Positions 55,794-61,766 of a stretch of DNA of 64,000 nt are shown piece by piece. Location of the stretch: NCBI GenBank assembly GCA_019550975.1, contig SDWH01000008.1, positions 62,001-126,000 on the forward strand, in the 5' to 3' direction. Every line of letters starts with the position of its first letter. Within the stretch, counting starts at the first letter, position 1. Position numbers and translations under genes: made by a program. This DNA comes from Bacteroidales bacterium SW299. Its GTDB lineage: Bacteria; Bacteroidota; Bacteroidia; Bacteroidales; Bacteroidaceae. The notes beneath the pieces are model-generated. The model saw nothing but the letters and a program-made list of their open reading frames with translations, searched no databases and was not told the origin of the DNA.

Positions 55794-56249
55794 TCACATA
55801 ACCCCCTTCAGCCTCTCCTGGAACGCCAGCGTCTTGCGCCGGTCGAGCGCCTTGTTGAAGGCCGAGCGCAGCGTTTCCGGATTCATTCCCCACAGGCGGG
55901 CGAAAGTTTTCCACGGCGTGTCTATCCCCAGCGCCTCCGCCACGTAGTGCGCCAGCACCCCGCGCTCCGAAAGCGACAGACCTGCAGACCGCCACTCCGC
56001 GTCAACCAGACCCGCACCCTCCAGCCTCGCCCTCAGCTCCTGCGCCTTCACTGACATAAACGCAGAAGGCATCTCCGCGTCCACCCCCTCCGCCGGAGCT
56101 TTTATATCTTTTTCACATTTTGCCCCCTCTCCGCACTGCACGTGCATCTCCACGCAGGCGTTGTCGTGGATGTCGAACATCGGGCCGTTCACCGTCACCG
56201 GGCCGCCCAGCGTGACGCCAGCCCTGAACAGATCCTTCGCTTCCATCAC
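55794..56249 (-). CDS. Hypothetical protein with N-terminal VNGPxxDIHDN motif
   Basis: A 151-residue protein. Near the N-terminus it has TVNGPMFDIHDN (residues 19-30), then a Cys-containing stretch and a helical C-terminal half (SLSERGVLAHYVAEALGI, WGMNPETLRSAFNKALDR), which could be a winged or HTH-like fold. The motif also ends the upstream partner protein. Its ATG overlaps the partner's stop (ATGA), so the two are translationally coupled. I do not know a function. Confidence 0.6.
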   Translation of the reverse strand: MMEAKDLFRAGVTLGGPVTVNGPMFDIHDNACVEMHVQCGEGAKCEKDIKAPAEGVDAEMPSAFMSVKAQELRARLEGAGLVDAEWRSAGLSLSERGVLAHYVAEALGIDTPWKTFARLWGMNPETLRSAFNKALDRRKTLAFQERLKGVM

Positions 56250-56650
56250 ACCGTAGCCTTTACCAGATTGTTGTCGTGAATGTCGTTGAGCGGGCCGTTC
56301 ACCGTGAGCGAGAAGCTCGTGCCGCTCGTGCCGATCCTGCGCACACGCTCGCTCTCCTCGGGGGTGAAGTGGTGGTACAGGTCGCGGATGGCCTCCTTCA
56401 TCACCTTGGCGCGCTCAAACTGCTCGGGCGGGATGTGTTCGGCATAGTCGAGAATCTCGGCGAGCGAGAGTGACTCGCCGCCCTTGGCGCTTGTCAGCTC
56501 CGAAAGCCTCTTTTTCAGGCGCGTGTTCTCGTGCGAAAGGCTTTTGAGCCTCGCCTTCATTTCGTTCTTCATTTCTTTGTTGCTTTTCAGCCACAGGTGC
56601 ATGTCTGTCCGCAGCCGGCAGAATTCGTCCCACAAGTGTTCTTCTTCCAT
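56246..56650 (-). CDS. Hypothetical coiled-coil protein with C-terminal VNGPxxDIHDN motif
   Basis: A 134-residue protein. Residues about 25-55 form a strongly basic coiled coil (KEMKNEMKARLKSLSHENTR), followed by a helical part with PPEQFERAKVMKEAIRDLYHHF, and it ends with SFSLTVNGPLNDIHDNNLV (about 112-130). The same short motif is at the N-terminus of the protein encoded just downstream. -7 element TACTTTTG on the minus strand at 56695-56702. No recognised family. Confidence 0.6.
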   Translation of the reverse strand: MEEEHLWDEFCRLRTDMHLWLKSNKEMKNEMKARLKSLSHENTRLKKRLSELTSAKGGESLSLAEILDYAEHIPPEQFERAKVMKEAIRDLYHHFTPEESERVRRIGTSGTSFSLTVNGPLNDIHDNNLVKATV

Positions 56651-56776
56651 AGTAGTTTCAGGTTTTTAAGTAACAAGCTTTATAATTCCGTCCGCAAAAG
56701 TAGAAAAAATTTTTTCACTTGCAAATAGGTTGTGACATTTTGCTGAAAAACTGGATGCATGGATGTTCGGGGCAGG

Positions 56777-56971
56777 CCTTACAGCCTTACGGATTACAGA
56801 TTACAGTTAGGCCTTTTCAAATGGGTAAAAACCTTATCATATATGTTATATTATATATATAAATATATTTATATATATAATATAAAATTCTTTAGTAACA
56901 TTTTTTCTGATGTCAGGAGGGAGTTTCCGATAAAACGATACTGTAATCTGTAAGACTGTAAGGCTGTAAGG
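56777..56971. repeat. 31/32-bp inverted repeat flanking an AT-rich core
   Basis: The left arm 56777-56807 (starts CCTTACAGCCTTACGG, ends ATTACAGT) and right arm 56940-56971 (starts ACTGTAATCTGTAAG, ends GGCTGTAAGG) are reverse complements except for a short mismatch and one extra base in the middle. The arms contain repeated CTGTAA words. The 132-base interval between them contains the 40-bp palindrome. Confidence 0.8.
56846..56885. repeat. Perfect 40-bp AT palindrome
   Basis: Composed only of A and T, identical to its reverse complement over all 40 bases, centred on AAATATATTT. Likely to melt easily or extrude as a cruciform. Confidence 0.9.
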
Positions 56972-56990
56972 GCGGCTGCGCGCCCGGCAC

Positions 56991-57060
56991 ACGTTTCTGC
57001 ACATTTCTGCACGTTTCTGCACATTTCTGCACATTTCTGCACATTTCTGCACATTTCTGC
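56991..57060. repeat. Seven tandem 10-bp repeats ACRTTTCTGC
   Basis: Seven contiguous exact-period units; the third base is G in units 1 and 3 and A in the other five. A partial eighth unit begins at 57061. The period equals about one helical turn, so all units face the same side of the DNA. Confidence 0.9.
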
Positions 57061-57102
57061 ACGTTCGGGACAGTTTGTAAACTCCGTGCGGAATCCCTCC
57101 GC

Positions 57103-57110
57103 TATTTTTG
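57103..57110 (+). promoter_or_regulatory. -7 element for the HU-like gene
   Basis: TATTTTTG, 88 bases before the ATG at 57199, just after the decamer array and the palindrome AGTTTGTAAACT. Confidence 0.5.
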
Positions 57111-57198
57111 CCTCACCGACGGGAAGAAGGCCGTCCGGAAGGCCCGGTCCCGAGGAGAGAAGCAAACCCCATTACTAACCGACTAAAAACAGCAGATT

Positions 57199-57654
57199 AT
57201 GGCAGTCAACTATTCAGTGGTAGCAAGAAGAAACCCCAACCCCGTGGGCGAGGGAGAAGTGAAATACTATGGCCAGGCGCAGGCTGCGGGCGAGGTGACA
57301 ATCGACCAGCTCGCCGAGGAAATCGCCTACTCGACGACACTCACCGACGGCGACGTGCTGAACGCCATCCGCGCGCTCGTGGCGCAGATCAGGAAGCACA
57401 TCCAGAACGGGCAGATCGTGCGGCTCGAAGCGCTCGGAAGCTTCCGCCTCACCTTCTCGGGCGCCGGGGCGAGCAGCGCCGAAGAGTATTCGCCCGCCCT
57501 CATCCGCTCCGTCAACCTGCGCTTCACGCCCGGCGCCTCGCTGAAGCAGGTGCTCAGCAGAAACGTGCTCAAGTTTGTGCGCGTGCCCCTGCTGAAGGAC
57601 AAGGAAGAGGAGGAGGCCGCACCCGAGGAGGACTCGGAAGAGGAGGTTGTCTGA
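57199..57654 (+). CDS. HU/IHF-like DNA-binding protein
   Basis: A 151-residue HU-fold protein of the Bacteroides island type. Residues about 1-125 show the HU pattern: helical part TIDQLAEEIAYSTTLTDGDVLNAI, then AQIRKHIQNGQIVRLEALGSFRLTFSG, the HU strand region, with the DNA-contacting arm around SVNLRFTPGASLKQVL. A strongly acidic tail (EEEEAAPEEDSEEEVV) is added. Such proteins bend and compact DNA. It is next to the repeat-rich region and upstream of smalltalk. It may bind the neighbouring repeats, an inference from position only. Confidence 0.88.
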   Translation: MAVNYSVVARRNPNPVGEGEVKYYGQAQAAGEVTIDQLAEEIAYSTTLTDGDVLNAIRALVAQIRKHIQNGQIVRLEALGSFRLTFSGAGASSAEEYSPALIRSVNLRFTPGASLKQVLSRNVLKFVRVPLLKDKEEEEAAPEEDSEEEVV

Positions 57655-57693
57655 CGCCGCCCCCCAGGAAATTCCCCCGTAACCTCCCCCGGA

Positions 57694-57726
57694 ATGGCCG
57701 CCCGGTATGAGGCAGACGGGCGGCCG
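57694..57726. other. GC-rich hairpin between HU-like gene and smalltalk
   Basis: Nine-bp arms GGCCGCCCG / CGGGCGGCC around a 12-base loop, with no T run. It could be a processing or attenuation site in the HU-smalltalk transcript. Confidence 0.45.
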
Positions 57727-57817
57727 GGCCGGAAAGCCTGACCGCCCGTTCCGGAGGCGCGAGAAAAGACTTACACTTACAGTATTACAGTATTACAGTT
57801 AAATTTTTTACAAAGCC

Positions 57818-57913
57818 ATGACAAGAAAAGAACTCTGGAAAACAATCCTGCAGACGCTGGTCACCATCCTGACCGCAATCGGAACCACGCTGGGCATCAC
57901 GAGCTGCATGTAG
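57818..57913 (+). CDS. Smalltalk family small protein
   Basis: A 31-residue peptide that starts MTRKELWKTILQTLVTILTA and ends with LGITSCM. A basic amphipathic start, one hydrophobic helix (about 9-27) and a terminal Ser-Cys-Met fit the smalltalk family, a set of about 30-residue proteins encoded beside HU-like genes in Bacteroides. Function unknown; the single membrane-spanning helix suggests a membrane peptide. In related loci a cell-wall amidase gene follows; here proB follows, so the arm ends at this gene. Confidence 0.85.
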   Translation: MTRKELWKTILQTLVTILTAIGTTLGITSCM

Positions 57914-57956
57914 GGACGCGCAGCCCCGCCCGGTGAAAGGCGCGCCTTCTTCTTTC

Positions 57957-57992
57957 GGCCCCGGAAGTCAGACAAAAAAACTTCCGGGGCTC
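57957..57992. other. Hairpin between smalltalk and proB
   Basis: Eleven-bp arms (GCCCCGGAAGT / ACTTCCGGGGC) with a loop containing an A run. No T run follows on the plus strand. It may mark the right edge of the island. Confidence 0.5.
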
Positions 57993-58016
57993 ATGCCATA
58001 TCTCCCCCATAAACCG

Positions 58017-58024
58017 TATATTTG
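58017..58024 (+). promoter_or_regulatory. -7 element for proB
   Basis: TATATTTG, 30 bases before the ATG at 58055. Confidence 0.65.
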
Positions 58025-58054
58025 CAGGCATATAACCGAAAAAACTGACAAACG

Positions 58055-59137
58055 ATGGAGTATCAATTCAACCGCATAGCCGTGAAGATAGGAAGCAACG
58101 TGCTGACGCGCAAGGACGGCACGCTGGACGTGACGCGCATGTCGGCCCTGGTCGACCAGGTGGCCGAGCTTCACAAAAACGGAGTGGAAGTCGTGCTGGT
58201 GTCTTCGGGAGCCGTGGCCTCGGGACGGAGCGAACTGAAGCCGGCGCGCAAGCTGGACAGCGTGGAGCAGCGCCAGCTCTTCTCGGCCGTGGGGCAGGCC
58301 AAGCTGATAAACCGCTACTACGAGCTGTTCCGCGAGCACGGCATCGCCGTGGGGCAGGTGCTGACCGCGAAGGAGAGCTTCGCCACGCGCCGCCACTACC
58401 TGAACCAGCGCAGCTGTATGCGCGTGATGCTGGAGAACGGGGTCATCCCGATCGTCAACGAAAACGACACCGTGTCCGTGACCGAGCTGATGTTTACCGA
58501 CAACGACGAGCTTTCGGGACTGGTGGCCTCGATGCTCGGCGTGCAGGCGCTCATCATCCTGAGTAACATCGACGGCATCTACAACGGCTCCCCCTCCGAC
58601 CCCGGCACGGAGGTGATACGCACGGTGGAGCACGGAAAAGACCTGTCCGACTACATCCGCACCGAGAAGTCGGGCTTCGGACGGGGAGGGATGCTCACCA
58701 AGACGACCATCGCGCGGAAAGTGGCGGACGAGGGAATCACCGTGATCATCGCCAACGGAAAGCGGGACAACATCCTGACCGACCTGATGCTGCGGCCCGA
58801 AACCACGGTGTGCACGCGCTTCGTGCCTTCAGACGGGGGAGTGTCGAGCGTGAAGAAGTGGATTGCACACAGCGAGGGGTTCGCCAAGGGCGAGCTGAGG
58901 CTGAACCGGAAGGCGGCAGACGCCGTGAGGGGCGACAGGGCCGTGAGCATCCTCCCCGTGGGCGTGGCCGAGGTGAAGGGAGAGTTCGAGAAAGACGACA
59001 TCGTGCGGATAACCGGCGAAGACGGCGGGCTGATCGGCGTGGGGCGCGTGGGCGTGGACTCGGACGAGGCGCGCCGGATGCTGGGAAAGCACGGCCAGAA
59101 GCCGCTGGTGCACTACGATTATCTGTATCTGGAGTAG
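58055..59137 (+). CDS. proB: Glutamate 5-kinase
   Basis: A 360-residue ATP-dependent kinase for the first step of proline synthesis. The amino-acid-kinase domain (about 1-255) has VKIGSNVLTRKDGTLD (about 8-23), VSSGAVASGRSEL (about 48-60), VNENDTVSV (about 135-143) and FGRGGMLTKTTIA (about 204-216). A PUA domain occupies about 270-360. Proline feedback usually acts at the kinase domain. In some Bacteroides I recall proB beside proA; here proA is not next to it and a DUF4112 gene follows by 15 bases. proC lies at 35.5 kb. Confidence 0.96.
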   Translation: MEYQFNRIAVKIGSNVLTRKDGTLDVTRMSALVDQVAELHKNGVEVVLVSSGAVASGRSELKPARKLDSVEQRQLFSAVGQAKLINRYYELFREHGIAVGQVLTAKESFATRRHYLNQRSCMRVMLENGVIPIVNENDTVSVTELMFTDNDELSGLVASMLGVQALIILSNIDGIYNGSPSDPGTEVIRTVEHGKDLSDYIRTEKSGFGRGGMLTKTTIARKVADEGITVIIANGKRDNILTDLMLRPETTVCTRFVPSDGGVSSVKKWIAHSEGFAKGELRLNRKAADAVRGDRAVSILPVGVAEVKGEFEKDDIVRITGEDGGLIGVGRVGVDSDEARRMLGKHGQKPLVHYDYLYLE

Positions 59138-59152
59138 GGGGCGGGGAGGCTC

Positions 59153-59656
59153 ATGGAAAAGCCACAGAACTGCAGAATCCGGCCGGAGCGTCGCCTCCGC
59201 ATCGAGCGGTCGCTTGCCTACCGCTCAATCAGGATTATAGCCCGGTGGATGGACAGGTATTTCCTCGACCCGATAATCGGTCTTCTGCCTGGAGCGGGCG
59301 ATTTCCTCTCGTCCGTGCTTGCCGTTCCGTTCCTTTATGTAAGCATATTCCAGGTGCGCTCCCTCCCGTTGACGCTTGCGGTGATATTCAACACCCTGCG
59401 CGATGTGGCGTTGGGGCTGGTTCCGTTCTGGATAGGCAACGTCATCGATGTGTTCAACCGCGGCTACCTGCAGAACTTCAGACTGATTGTCGGTTTCGTG
59501 GAGGGTGACAGGGAAATCATCGGGAGGGTGAACCGGAACGCGTTCCGGATGGCACTTCTCATCGCGGCCTGCTGCGCGGTTATCTGCTGGCTGGTGAGGC
59601 TGGGCATAAGCCTGGCTTCCGGAGCAGGGGATTTTCTTGGCGGGCTGTTTTCCTGA
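59153..59656 (+). CDS. DUF4112 family membrane protein
   Basis: A 167-residue protein with an initial basic part (RIRPERRLRIERSLAYRSIR) and two or three membrane segments. Family hallmark runs are MDRYFLDPIIGLLPGAGDFL (about 33-52) and LVPFWIGNVIDVFNRGY (about 89-105). DUF4112 members are membrane proteins of unknown role in Bacteroidetes, Proteobacteria and cyanobacteria. Fifteen bases after proB, so likely in the same transcript without obvious functional tie. Confidence 0.85.
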   Translation: MEKPQNCRIRPERRLRIERSLAYRSIRIIARWMDRYFLDPIIGLLPGAGDFLSSVLAVPFLYVSIFQVRSLPLTLAVIFNTLRDVALGLVPFWIGNVIDVFNRGYLQNFRLIVGFVEGDREIIGRVNRNAFRMALLIAACCAVICWLVRLGISLASGAGDFLGGLFS

Positions 59657-59679
59657 ACCCTTGTTTTCCTGACACTTGC

Positions 59680-59710
59680 TTTGGATTGTCCGGTAATTCC
59701 GCTATATTTG
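59680..59710 (+). promoter_or_regulatory. Promoter for the 59.7-kb small ORF
   Basis: TTTG at 59680-59683, 19 bases, then TATATTTG at 59703-59710; 24 bases further is the ATG at 59735. Confidence 0.6.
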
Positions 59711-59734
59711 TAAGGCTTAATCTGATGTGAGAAC

Positions 59735-59983
59735 ATGAAGAACCGCTTCCGCACCGGGCTGATTGCAGCCCTCTGTCTGTGCGCCGGCCTCCTGGGCATA
59801 CTGACTTTGCGGACTTGTTCAGGGAGGGCGAATGAAAAGGAACTCGTTTCTGCCGCCAAGGCAGATACCTGTGCCGTGCCCGAAATGTTTTTATTCTGTA
59901 AAAGCGTTCACTTTTTTTGCGAATATCAGGAAAAGTCCGTATCATTGCAGACAATAAAACGGAAGTATGGAAATAATCTTTAA
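59735..59983 (+). CDS. Small exported ORF, probably a truncated gene
   Basis: An 82-codon frame with a leader peptide (NRFRTGLIAALCLCAGLLGI, then LRTC) and good promoter. After about residue 45 the sequence no longer looks coding. It runs over the apparent promoter of the toxin-antitoxin pair (TTTG 59916-59919 and TATCATTG 59940-59947) and ends inside the toxin start. The likely history is that insertion of the toxin-antitoxin pair replaced the 3' part of an exported protein gene. It may also be a genuine short lipoprotein. Confidence 0.4.
   Translation: MKNRFRTGLIAALCLCAGLLGILTLRTCSGRANEKELVSAAKADTCAVPEMFLFCKSVHFFCEYQEKSVSLQTIKRKYGNNL
59916..59947 (+). promoter_or_regulatory. Candidate promoter of the HigBA-like pair
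   Basis: TTTG at 59916-59919 and TATCATTG at 59940-59947, spacing 20 bases; one mismatch to TAnnTTTG. The toxin ATG is at 59967. Confidence 0.5.
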
Positions 59984-60282
59984 CGAGGAATATCTTCAGG
60001 TAATGTTATAGTACGGGCAAAACGGATAAGAAACACCGCTTTCAGCCTCAAATTATACGGAAATATATCCGGGTGATAGATTTGATGCGAGATACTTCCA
60101 GCGTTCTGGAACTTATGCGTTATAACTCCCTGAATTACGAGAGATTGGAAGGGGATAAGGCCGGGCTGTCTTCCGTCAGGGTGAATGACCAGTACCGCAT
60201 CGAATTTGAGGAGTACGTCAGGGACGGTGAAACCGTTGCCACGATATGCAACATAACAGATTTGTCGAACCATTATAAATGA
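59967..60282 (+). pseudogene. higB: HigB/RelE-type toxin gene broken by a one-base frameshift
   Basis: The gene begins MEIIFNEEYLQVM at 59967, but the frame meets TAG after two more codons. The remaining sequence continues in the next frame without interruption to 60282 (TGKTDKKHRFQPQIIRKYIR, then DLMRDTSSVLELM, LNYERLEGDKAGLSSVRVND, ending ITDLSNHYK), which is a typical HigB plasmid-maintenance killer protein. Deleting one T of the TT at 60006-60007 would join both parts into a 104-residue toxin, the normal length. The frame after the break contains GTG and ATG codons (60073, 60085), so a short C-terminal fragment could still be made. The antitoxin is intact. A sequencing error is an alternative. 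Confidence 0.8.
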
Positions 60283-60288
60283 TTGATT

Positions 60289-60633
60289 ATGATTACGATT
60301 CAAGGGATTGACCCCAATATGATTGCCAACAATCTCGAACCCGCATTCCCCACGCATCCGGGAGAAATATTGAAAGAGGAAATCGGATGCAGAGGGATTT
60401 CCCAGCGGAAACTTGCGGAGCAGATGGGCATAAGCCATTCGGTATTGAACGAGATACTCAACGCACGCCGGCCTGTTACGGAGAAAACGGCCATGATGTT
60501 TGAGGCGGCTTTAGGAGTGGATGCCGAACCGTTGATGCGGCTCCAGATGAGGTACAACATGCGTGCCGCGAAAAAGGACAAGTCGTTCATGCAGCGTCTG
60601 GAGAATATACGGAAGGTTGCGGCAATGCTTTGA
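60289..60633 (+). CDS. higA: HigA-type antitoxin, HTH XRE family
   Basis: A 114-residue antitoxin and autorepressor. N-terminal segment AFPTHPGEILKEEIGCRGIS is the HigA signature, followed by the Xre-type HTH (RKLAEQMGISHSVLNEILNARRPV, about 38-61) and a helical C-terminal tail. It starts with ATG at 60289, 6 bases after the toxin stop; a TTG two codons earlier is less likely. In HigBA pairs the toxin precedes the antitoxin, as here. With a broken toxin it may persist as an orphan repressor. Confidence 0.88.
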   Translation: MITIQGIDPNMIANNLEPAFPTHPGEILKEEIGCRGISQRKLAEQMGISHSVLNEILNARRPVTEKTAMMFEAALGVDAEPLMRLQMRYNMRAAKKDKSFMQRLENIRKVAAML

Positions 60634-60654
60634 ATGCATGCGCATGAAAAAACG

Positions 60655-61044
60655 TCAGCGCCCCTTCAGCATCGCGACCAGCATCTCCCGCTGGAGCGAA
60701 TACGTATGCCCGTTGCGCTGCACGTATTCCAGCAGCTCCGTTCCGTCCCGGCGGAACTTGGCCTTCAGCTCCGGGTCGCTTTCCGTTTCGTCCGCTATCT
60801 TCAGGAGCACCATGGCTGCCAGTTCGATTTTGTCCATGCGGTCCTTGTCGCCGTCATACCGGCCGAGCACATCGCTGATGTCCATCGTCTTGAGCTCCTC
60901 GGCAGAGAATCCGAGAATCTGGCGTGCCATGCCGTCGTATTCCTCCCATTCCTGCTTCCGCATGGGCTTGCGGCGCAGAAGCGATTCCACGATGGCCGAA
61001 ATCACCTGCTGGATCATCCGTATCAGATAGTCTTGTTTGATCAT
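60655..61044 (-). CDS. Hypothetical helical protein
   Basis: A 129-residue protein beginning MIKQDYLIRMIQQVISAIVE. Entirely helical by composition, with repeated charged heptads (ILGFSAEELKTMDISDVLGR, KIELAAMVLLKIADETESDP) that resemble tetratricopeptide-like helical hairpins. The opening resembles DUF6483, but this is uncertain. It has a clear -7 element TAACTTTG on the minus strand at 61061-61068, 16 bases from the ATG, and no partner gene. Confidence 0.65.
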   Translation of the reverse strand: MIKQDYLIRMIQQVISAIVESLLRRKPMRKQEWEEYDGMARQILGFSAEELKTMDISDVLGRYDGDKDRMDKIELAAMVLLKIADETESDPELKAKFRRDGTELLEYVQRNGHTYSLQREMLVAMLKGR

Positions 61045-61060
61045 TCCTGCTTTTTTCGCG

Positions 61061-61068
61061 CAAAGTTA
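61061..61068 (-). promoter_or_regulatory. -7 element for the 60.7-kb helical protein
   Basis: Reads TAACTTTG on the minus strand; 16 bases to the ATG at 61044. Confidence 0.55.
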
Positions 61069-61154
61069 CGCGATTGCTTTCATTCTTTCAAGCGAAATGG
61101 TTCTTTCTGAAACTTTTTTCCTGCTTTTTTGCTTTTCCGTATCAGAATCTTTCG

Positions 61155-61162
61155 TATTTTTG
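61155..61162 (+). promoter_or_regulatory. -7 element for the XRE-cupin operon
   Basis: TATTTTTG, 23 bases before the ATG at 61186. Confidence 0.6.
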
Positions 61163-61185
61163 GCAGGAACTAACAGAATAACACT

Positions 61186-61743
61186 ATGGACGAACAGATA
61201 AGACAGATTGCCGAACGCATCGGAGGCCTGCGCGACGCGCTTGACCTGACAATAGAAGAGATGGCGGACAGATGCCGGATGACGGCCGACGAGTACCGCC
61301 GGATAGAATCGGGCGAGCATGACATCGCGGTCAGCACCTTGCAGCAGATCGCCCGCCGGTTCGAGATTCCGCTCGACGTGCTGATGTTCGGCGAAGAACC
61401 GAAGATGAACTCCTATTTCCTCACCCGCAAAGGCACGGGCATCTCCGTGGAGCGGACCAAAGCCTACAAGTACCAGTCGCTCGCCTCGGGTTTCCGGGGG
61501 CGTATCGCCGACCCGTTTATCGTGACGGTGGAGCCCAAGCCCGATGACACACCGATATATTACAATACGCATGGCGGGCAAGAGTTCAACCTGGTGATTG
61601 AAGGCCGCATGCTTCTGAGCATCAACGGGAAAGACCTGGTGCTGAACGAGGGCGACAGCCTTTATTTCGACTCTTCCCTGCCTCACGGCATGAAGGCGCT
61701 CGACGGAAAGACGGTGAAGTTCTTGGCCGTCATTATGCAGTAA
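61186..61743 (+). CDS. XRE-family regulator with C-terminal cupin domain
   Basis: A 185-residue transcription factor. N-terminal Xre HTH (about 8-65; [40 protein letters not shown]), then a cupin_2 beta-barrel (about 95-185) with [36 protein letters not shown], where the two His and Glu form a ligand or metal pocket. It is 23 bases upstream of an acyl-CoA synthetase on the same strand, so it probably senses a carboxylate or acyl derivative and controls that gene. Confidence 0.9.
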   Translation: MDEQIRQIAERIGGLRDALDLTIEEMADRCRMTADEYRRIESGEHDIAVSTLQQIARRFEIPLDVLMFGEEPKMNSYFLTRKGTGISVERTKAYKYQSLASGFRGRIADPFIVTVEPKPDDTPIYYNTHGGQEFNLVIEGRMLLSINGKDLVLNEGDSLYFDSSLPHGMKALDGKTVKFLAVIMQ

Positions 61744-61766
61744 CTAAAAATAAGGAAAAGGATATT

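Larger units (their letters stand above)
56651..57198. other. Structured non-coding region upstream of the HU-like gene
   Basis: About 550 bases with no supported gene. From left to right it holds the minus-strand promoter at 56695-56702, the left inverted-repeat arm at 56777-56807, the 40-bp AT palindrome at 56846-56885, the right arm at 56940-56971, the 10-bp tandem repeats at 56991-57060, a small palindrome AGTTTGTAAACT at 57072-57083 and the -7 element TATTTTTG at 57103-57110 for the HU-like gene. Confidence 0.75.
48640..57960. other. Accessory island with primase-like operon, GATC restriction-modification and HU/smalltalk arm
   Basis: Between two housekeeping-type genes (HAD phosphatase and proB) lie twelve accessory genes. 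The minus-strand left arm is OB-like protein, small protein, DUF4248, VirE_N/DUF3987 and DUF5675. The middle is a Sau3AI-like restriction-modification pair. The right arm has two VNGPxxDIHDN proteins, a repeat-rich region, HU-like protein and smalltalk. Groups of DUF4248, DUF3987, HU and smalltalk genes recur in Bacteroides genomes, usually with an N-acetylmuramoyl-L-alanine amidase; here a DUF5675 gene is present instead. No integrase, transposase or flanking direct repeat was found, so the boundaries are approximate. Confidence 0.65.

Noticed and set aside
56991-57060. CRISPR array
   Set aside because: Units are contiguous with no spacers, only 10 bp long, and no cas gene is present. The 21-22-bp arrays elsewhere also lack unique spacers.
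56846-57165. Minus-strand open frames encoding a repetitive CAEMCRNVQK peptide
   Set aside because: They are produced by the 10-bp tandem repeats and the AT palindrome; there is no promoter, ribosome site or protein-like sequence apart from the repeat.
48640-57960. Attachment-site direct repeats at the island ends
   Set aside because: Comparing both ends by eye gave only short words such as CTTCCG, which are not significant; no tRNA gene borders the island.
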